Positions 59,487 through 64,000 of a stretch of 64,000 nt of DNA are shown here, piece after piece. A model generated the notes under the pieces. It saw only the letters and a list, made by a program, of their open reading frames with translations, was not told the origin of the DNA and did not search any database. The position numbers and the translations under genes are program-made. Numbering within the stretch: the first letter of the stretch is position 1; each line of letters begins with the position of its first letter. The stretch spans positions 1-64,000 of the forward strand of contig NZ_QUAK01000123.1 of NCBI RefSeq assembly GCF_003429565.1, written 5' to 3'. The stretch comes from Streptomyces triticagri. Its GTDB lineage: Bacteria > Actinomycetota > Actinomycetes > Streptomycetales > Streptomycetaceae.

Positions 59487-59640
59487 GAAAAAGGTGCTCC
59501 GGATCCTGGATGTACTGGCCCGTCAAGGCTAACGGGTGGCGCACCGCCGGCCACCTCCGCACCGTCGCCGTACGCCCGCGGGCGCGGCACCTCGCCAGGT
59601 CGCGTACGCCCCGTGTCCCGTACGCCGCCGCCCGGTACCG

Positions 59641-60573
59641 TCAGTCGCCGAGCGTCTCCCCCGCGGCGATCCGCACCCCGCGCGCCCAGTCCGCCGCACG
59701 CATCGGCTTCTTGCCCTGCGGCTGCACCCAGAGCGGCTCGACGGCGTGCGAGCCGGTGCCGACGTACACGTTGTTCTTGCCCGCCTCGAGCTGCCCCGGC
59801 GCCAAGTCGGTCCGGTCGGCGAGGAGTTGGGCGGACACGATCTTCAGTCGCTCGCCGCGGAACACCGTCCAGGCGCCCGGCGCGGGAGTGCACCCACGCA
59901 CCACCCGGTCCACCCGAAGCGCGGGCGCCGACCAGTCGATCCTGGCGTCCTCCACGGTGATCTTCGGCGCGAGCGAGATCCCGTCGGCGGGCTGCGGCAC
60001 GGCCTGCAGGCTGCCGTCCTCGATGCCGTCCATGGTCGCGGCGAGCAGCCCGGCGCCCGCGAACGCGAGCCGTGTGAGCAGGTCGCCGCTGGTGTCGGTG
60101 GCGCGGACCTGCTCGGTGACGGTGCCGTAGACCGGGCCGGAGTCGAGCCCCTCCTCGATCAGGAAGGTGGACGCCCCGGTGATCTCGTCGCCCGCCATCA
60201 CCGCGTGCTGCACGGGGGCCGCACCGCGCCAGGCCGGCAGCAGCGAGAAGTGCAGATTGACCCAGCCACGGGCGGGCACATCGAGCGCGACCCTGGGGAG
60301 CAGCGCACCGTACGCCACGACGGGACAGCAGTCCGGGCCGATCTCACGGAGCCGGGCCAGGAAGTCCTCGTCGCGCGGACGCGCCGGCTTGAGCACCTCG
60401 ATGCCCGCGTCCTGGGCGCGCTCGGCCACGGGGCTCGCCACCAGGCGGCGACCGCGCCCGGCCGGTGCGTCGGGGCGGGTGACGACGGCTGCCACCTGGT
60501 GCCGGTCGGAGTCGATCAGGGCATCAAGGGCGGGGACGGCGACCTCGGGGGTGCCTGCGAAGACCAGCTTCAT
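59641..60573 (-). CDS. fmt: methionyl-tRNA formyltransferase
   Basis: Fmt formylates initiator Met-tRNA using 10-formyl-tetrahydrofolate. The 310-residue enzyme has MKLVFAGTPEVAVPALDALI at the start. The formyl-transferase core WVNLHFSLLPAWRGAAPVQH carries Asn and His, and GASTFLIEEGLDSGPVYGTV precedes the C-terminal OB-like domain (about residues 210-310). The ATG at 60573 is clear. rsmB follows it by 154 bases. Confidence 0.97.
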   Translation of the reverse strand: MKLVFAGTPEVAVPALDALIDSDRHQVAAVVTRPDAPAGRGRRLVASPVAERAQDAGIEVLKPARPRDEDFLARLREIGPDCCPVVAYGALLPRVALDVPARGWVNLHFSLLPAWRGAAPVQHAVMAGDEITGASTFLIEEGLDSGPVYGTVTEQVRATDTSGDLLTRLAFAGAGLLAATMDGIEDGSLQAVPQPADGISLAPKITVEDARIDWSAPALRVDRVVRGCTPAPGAWTVFRGERLKIVSAQLLADRTDLAPGQLEAGKNNVYVGTGSHAVEPLWVQPQGKKPMRAADWARGVRIAAGETLGD

Positions 60574-60841
60574 CGGTGGGCGTCTGCCTCTCGGGCGGGG
60601 TACGGGGCGAGCAGCGCACCAGTCTATGGGCCGCATCCGGCAGTTGTACGGGACGGCCTGGCGGCCCCATCGGAGGCGGGCACCAGGGGGCGTGGGATGC
60701 GCCGTGCGCCCCGCACATATGCCCACACGCCCCCGCACCGTGACCAGATCGACGGGTGGCGCGTTGGTCAAGAAAGAGTTGACCCCGTGGGCCGCATGTA
60801 CGGCCCTCTTCCTTTTCAACGCCGGTTCGAGAGGCTTGTTC

Positions 60842-61375
60842 ATGGCCGACCACGCAACCCACGACGCCCAGGCACGGGCCAGCCTGCACCTCCTGGTGCG
60901 GGACATCGAGCGGGTCCGCCGGCAGGTGGACGCACTGCGCACCCTCACCGCCCAGCTCGGCAACGTCTACCGACCGCGCCGCTCCGGACCCTCGACAGGA
61001 TTCGTCGTCTACGGGCGGGCCCCCGCGCCGACCGTCCGTCTCGCCCAGGAACTGCGCGACAGCGTGGAGACCTTGGTGACGGCGGCCGTCGACTTCGACC
61101 GCTCCCTCGGCTTCTCGTGGGACGCGGTGGGTTCCGCGCTCGGTGTCACCAAGCAAGCGGTGCACCGCCGGTACGGCGCCCGGCGCGCCACCACCCAGGC
61201 CGCGGCCGAGGCCGAGCGGGCCACCCAGGGCGCGACCCGTCCGGTCTCCGTCGCGGGCACTCCGCTGCCGTCGGTGCCCGCGGCCCGCGCCATGCCGACC
61301 CAGCCGACGGCGGGCAGTCCCGCCCTGCGCGAGGAGGCCCGCCCCGGGGCTTTCCCCGGCCCGCGCCACGGCTGA
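60842..61375 (+). CDS. hypothetical protein with helix-turn-helix
   Basis: The 177-residue protein starts MADHATHDAQARASLHLLVR at ATG 60842, behind GAGAGG. An N-terminal coiled-coil-like helix (residues 15-45) precedes a helix-turn-helix-like segment LGFSWDAVGSALGVTKQAVH near residue 95. A Pro/Ala-rich tail follows. It resembles a conserved Streptomyces protein located between fmt and priA (from memory). It may bind DNA; its function is unknown. A perfect hairpin follows the gene. Confidence 0.75.
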   Translation: MADHATHDAQARASLHLLVRDIERVRRQVDALRTLTAQLGNVYRPRRSGPSTGFVVYGRAPAPTVRLAQELRDSVETLVTAAVDFDRSLGFSWDAVGSALGVTKQAVHRRYGARRATTQAAAEAERATQGATRPVSVAGTPLPSVPAARAMPTQPTAGSPALREEARPGAFPGPRHG

Positions 61376-61457
61376 CCCCACACGGCGCCCGGATCCCGGG
61401 CCACCTGCCCGGCAGCAGCCGCCGACTCTGCTCGCCCGCCCCTGATCCGGCCGCACG

Positions 61458-61488
61458 GATGCCCCCGCTTCCTCCTGGCGGGGGCATC
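61458..61488. terminator. hairpin terminator between the HTH protein and the helicase remnant
   Basis: GATGCCCCCGC (61458-61468) pairs with GCGGGGGCATC (61478-61488) around a 9-base loop. It lies 83 bases past the plus-strand stop and can also serve the minus strand. Confidence 0.75.
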
Positions 61489-61513
61489 GGCCTGTCGGCT
61501 CCCGATTCATGGC

Positions 61514-61930
61514 TCAGCGGCCACTGCCGGCGCTCATGCCGGGACCGGCGCGCCGCAGTGCCGGCGGCAAGGGCTCACGGTGGACGATGCGCAGACTCGA
61601 CACGGCTCGGGTGATCGCCACATAGAGCCGGTTCAGACCGCGGGCCTCGGCCCGGACGATCGCTGCGGGCTCCACGACGACCACGTGGTCGTACTCGAGC
61701 CCCTTCGCCGCCGACACCGGGACGACCGTGACGCGTGCGCCGAGCGTCTCCGGTCCTCCCGCCTCGACCCCGGCCGCACGCAGGGCCTCGCCCAGCCCCG
61801 GGGCGACCTCGTCGGAGGCGATCACACCGATGGAGCCAGCCGACTCCAGCGCAGAACGTACAGCCGCGATGGTCGCAGCGACCGGCTGCCGTTCGGATCC
61901 GATGCCGAATGCAACGCCTCGGCAGCCGCA
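61514..61930 (-). pseudogene. C-terminal remnant of a UvrD/HelD-family helicase
   Basis: About 140 residues carry superfamily 1 helicase motifs: VSAAKGLEYDHVVVVEPAAI (motif V) and GLNRLYVAITRAVSSLRIVH (motif VI). Upstream helical sequence GSERQPVAATIAAVRSALES precedes them. The P-loop half of the protein, some 500-600 residues, is absent: upstream lies priA, whose own end is normal. The internal GTG at 61825 could start a 103-residue product, but nothing suggests it works. It is therefore a 5'-deleted gene. Confidence 0.85.
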
Positions 61931-61960
61931 GGCAGTTCGGCGCGGCGGGCGGCGCTCGGG

Positions 61961-64000
61961 TCAGCCGATGTCCGGTGGATCGATTCTGATCCGGACCGTG
62001 TCACCGTCCGCCCGGCTGTTCCGCGCCATCCGCGCGGCCTGCGCCGTCTTCAGTGCGGCGGCCAAGGCCGCCCCCCGGCCGGGCGGCACCCGCACCAGCA
62101 CCCTCTCCCACCGCTCACCGACCGGCGGCCCTCCGACACGGACCGGCCGCCCGGGCTCGGCCACCGGCAGCGGCACCGGGCCCAACACCTCCGCCTCCCC
62201 CGGCAGTTCGGCCGCGGCCAGGAACTCCGCGAGCGCCTCCGGCCTCCCGGACACCGCGGCCATCCGCGACACCGGTGGGAACCCGAGCTCCGCCCGGTCC
62301 GCCAGCTCACGCACCGCGTGGCCCACCGGGTCCCAGCGCACCAACGCCTGCACCGGCCGAAGCGACGGCTCCGCCACCACCACGACCGTGCCGCCCTCGC
62401 TCTGCGGCCGTACCAACGACGCCGCCCCTGTCCAGCGGCGCAGCGCCTCCTCCCCGGCGCGCAGATCGGGCCTGCCGAGCATCGCCCAGCCGTCGAGCAG
62501 CAGCGCGGCCGCGTAACCGCCCTCGGCGACGGGCTCGGCCCCCGGCGTCGACACCACGAGCGCGGGGACACCGGGCACCGTGTCGAGCACCTGCTCACGT
62601 CCCGACGTCCGCACCGGCACCGCCGGGAACGCACGCCCGAGCTCCTCCGCGGTCCGCCGCGCCCCCACCACCTGGGCCCGCAGCCGGAAGCCGCCGCACT
62701 CCGGGCAGTGCCAGTCGCTCTCGCCCTGCCCGCACCAGCCGCAGCGCAGCGGCCCCGCGTCCCGCGCCTCGAGCGGTCCGGCGCAGTGCCGGCAGCGGGC
62801 CGGCGCACGGCAGCGGTCGCAGGCGAGCCGCGGTACGTAGCCACGCCGCGGGACCTGCACCAGTACGGGCCCGAGCTCGAGGCCCTTGCGCACCGTCTGC
62901 CAGGCGAGGGTGGGAAGCCGGGCCGCCCGGGCCGCCTCGTCCCGCGCCAGGTCGCCGTCCCCGACGGTCCTCACCAGCGGTGCCGCGGCCCGGACTTGGG
63001 GCCGCGCGGCCACCAACGGCCGGGCCCAGCCGCTCTCCACGAGCTGCGCGGCCTCCACCGTGCAGCTCTGGCCGCCGGCCAGGAAGGCGCATCCGTCCAG
63101 CGCGGCGCGCAGTTGCAGCACTTCGCGGGCGTGCGGCTGCGGCGCGTGCAGTTCGCTGTGGCTGCCGTCCCCGTCGTCCCAGATCGCCACCAGACCGAGG
63201 TCCTGCACGGGTGCGAACATCGCGGCCCGGGTGCCGACCACGGCCCGCACGGAGCCCCTGCGGACCGCCAGCCACTCGCGGTACCGCTTCTCCGGCCCGG
63301 CGTCGGCGGTGAGCAGCGCATGCCGTCCGGCACCGAGCAGCCCGGTCAGCGCACCGTCGACGCGCGCGGCGGCCCGTCCGTCCGGGACGACCACCAGGGC
63401 GCCGCGCCCCGAGGCCAGCGTCGCGGCCACGGCCCTGGCCAACTCCTCGGCCCAGTACGGCCCCGGCAGTGCGTTCCACACCGCACGGGGGGAGGCGCCG
63501 CGGGACAGGGCGTCCAGGAACTCCGGCCCGTTCTCGTACCGCTCGAAGGTGCCGGGCTCGGGGGGCGCGGGCGGAGGCAGGGGCTCCGGTGAGGGCTTCC
63601 GCTCGGCGCGGGCGTTGCGCGGAGGCACGGCGAGCTGCAGCACATCGGCGAGGCTGCCCGCGTACCGGTCGGCGACGGCGCGGGCGAGCCCGAGCAGCTC
63701 GGGCCCCAACACCGGCTCCGGCGAGACGACTTGGGCGAGCGCGGCGAGCGGCCCCGAGTAGTCCGACTCGGCCCGGCGCTCGATGAGGAAGCCGCTGATC
63801 AGGCCGCCGCCCTCACGGCGCCCGCCGTGCACCTGGTGCCGGCCCGCGCCGAAGCGGACGCGGACACGGACGCCCGGCTGCGCGTCGGCGTCGAGCTCCG
63901 CGGGGACCGCATAGTCGAAGTAGCGGTCGAGATGGAGCACGCCCTTGTCCACCAGGACGCGGGCGACCGGCAGTTCGGCCGCCACGTCCGCGCCGCGCCA
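61961..64000 (-). CDS. priA: primosomal protein PriA homologue without P-loop, 5' end at or beyond window edge
   Basis: At least 674 residues are visible; homologues usually have some 10-40 more at the N-terminus, so the true start is probably outside. The DNA-binding domain (GVLHLDRYFDYAVPAELDAD, VRVRFGAGRHQVHGGRR) is followed by a degenerate helicase core: the P-loop site reads ALPGPYWAEELARAV and the DEEH box reads WDDGDGSH. Zinc-binding Cys pairs remain (ACDRCRAPARCRHCAGPL, RCGWCGQGESDWHCPECGG). This is the actinobacterial form, thought to remodel forks without ATP hydrolysis. Confidence 0.94.
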   Translation of the reverse strand, partial: WRGADVAAELPVARVLVDKGVLHLDRYFDYAVPAELDADAQPGVRVRVRFGAGRHQVHGGRREGGGLISGFLIERRAESDYSGPLAALAQVVSPEPVLGPELLGLARAVADRYAGSLADVLQLAVPPRNARAERKPSPEPLPPPAPPEPGTFERYENGPEFLDALSRGASPRAVWNALPGPYWAEELARAVAATLASGRGALVVVPDGRAAARVDGALTGLLGAGRHALLTADAGPEKRYREWLAVRRGSVRAVVGTRAAMFAPVQDLGLVAIWDDGDGSHSELHAPQPHAREVLQLRAALDGCAFLAGGQSCTVEAAQLVESGWARPLVAARPQVRAAAPLVRTVGDGDLARDEAARAARLPTLAWQTVRKGLELGPVLVQVPRRGYVPRLACDRCRAPARCRHCAGPLEARDAGPLRCGWCGQGESDWHCPECGGFRLRAQVVGARRTAEELGRAFPAVPVRTSGREQVLDTVPGVPALVVSTPGAEPVAEGGYAAALLLDGWAMLGRPDLRAGEEALRRWTGAASLVRPQSEGGTVVVVAEPSLRPVQALVRWDPVGHAVRELADRAELGFPPVSRMAAVSGRPEALAEFLAAAELPGEAEVLGPVPLPVAEPGRPVRVGGPPVGERWERVLVRVPPGRGAALAAALKTAQAARMARNSRADGDTVRIRIDPPDIG

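Overview
The window is high-GC actinobacterial chromosome and almost certainly from a Streptomyces. Codon third positions are nearly all G/C, and it carries RbpA, the sporulation pair SmeA-SffA, an actinobacterial PriA without a P-loop, a DasR-type operator before a chitinase, and a sigma-R-type promoter before rbpA. From memory, the gene order follows the part of the S. coelicolor chromosome around SCO1402-SCO1475 (smeA/sffA, rbpA, fxsA, ppm1, chitinase, hisG/hisE/rib, guaB1, rpe, rsmB, fmt, priA), with several strain-specific losses. No tRNA, rRNA, CRISPR array, prophage or insertion sequence was seen.

Layout. 0-6 kb: a cytochrome P450 translationally coupled to an enoyl-CoA hydratase, an old-yellow-enzyme reductase divergent from a MerR regulator, and a HEAT-repeat protein. 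6-11 kb: a small ankyrin protein, smeA-sffA, and a MocR-type regulator divergent from a YczE-like membrane protein. 11-16 kb: rbpA, fxsA, ppm1, an amidohydrolase and an Lrp regulator. 16-25 kb: a phosphotransferase/lipocalin-like pair, a frameshifted acyl-CoA dehydrogenase, a secreted GH18 chitinase, a Tat-exported C39-type peptidase and a small kinase. 25-34 kb: a probable small RNA, an orphan EccA/CbxX-type AAA+ ATPase, and a long operon under an FMN riboswitch in which riboflavin genes (ribD-ribE-ribM-ribBA-ribH) are followed by hisE-hisG and a PH-domain membrane protein.

34-47 kb: ROK regulator divergent from an MFS exporter, NCS2 permease, membrane-anchored GH6 enzyme, F420-type oxidoreductase, flavin amine oxidase, secreted protein, and an APC permease followed by an Lrp regulator. 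47-56 kb: a deletion scar joining fragments of a luciferase-like monooxygenase and an IclR regulator, GuaB1, GntR and LysR regulators, an ankyrin lipoprotein, an RNase/barstar pair, an ATP-dependent DNA ligase and a SorC regulator. 56-64 kb: rpe, a polyprenyl synthetase-like gene, rsmB, fmt, a helix-turn-helix protein, a helicase remnant and priA, which runs off the window.

Most of the window is conserved core chromosome. I did not find a convincing new multi-gene system. The best leads are the lipoprotein-type guanyl RNase with an overlapping barstar gene, the palindromic deletion scar at 47.2 kb, the P-loop without lysine in SffA, the phosphotransferase/lipocalin-like pair, the small RNA before the orphan AAA+ gene, and several well-formed candidate operators.
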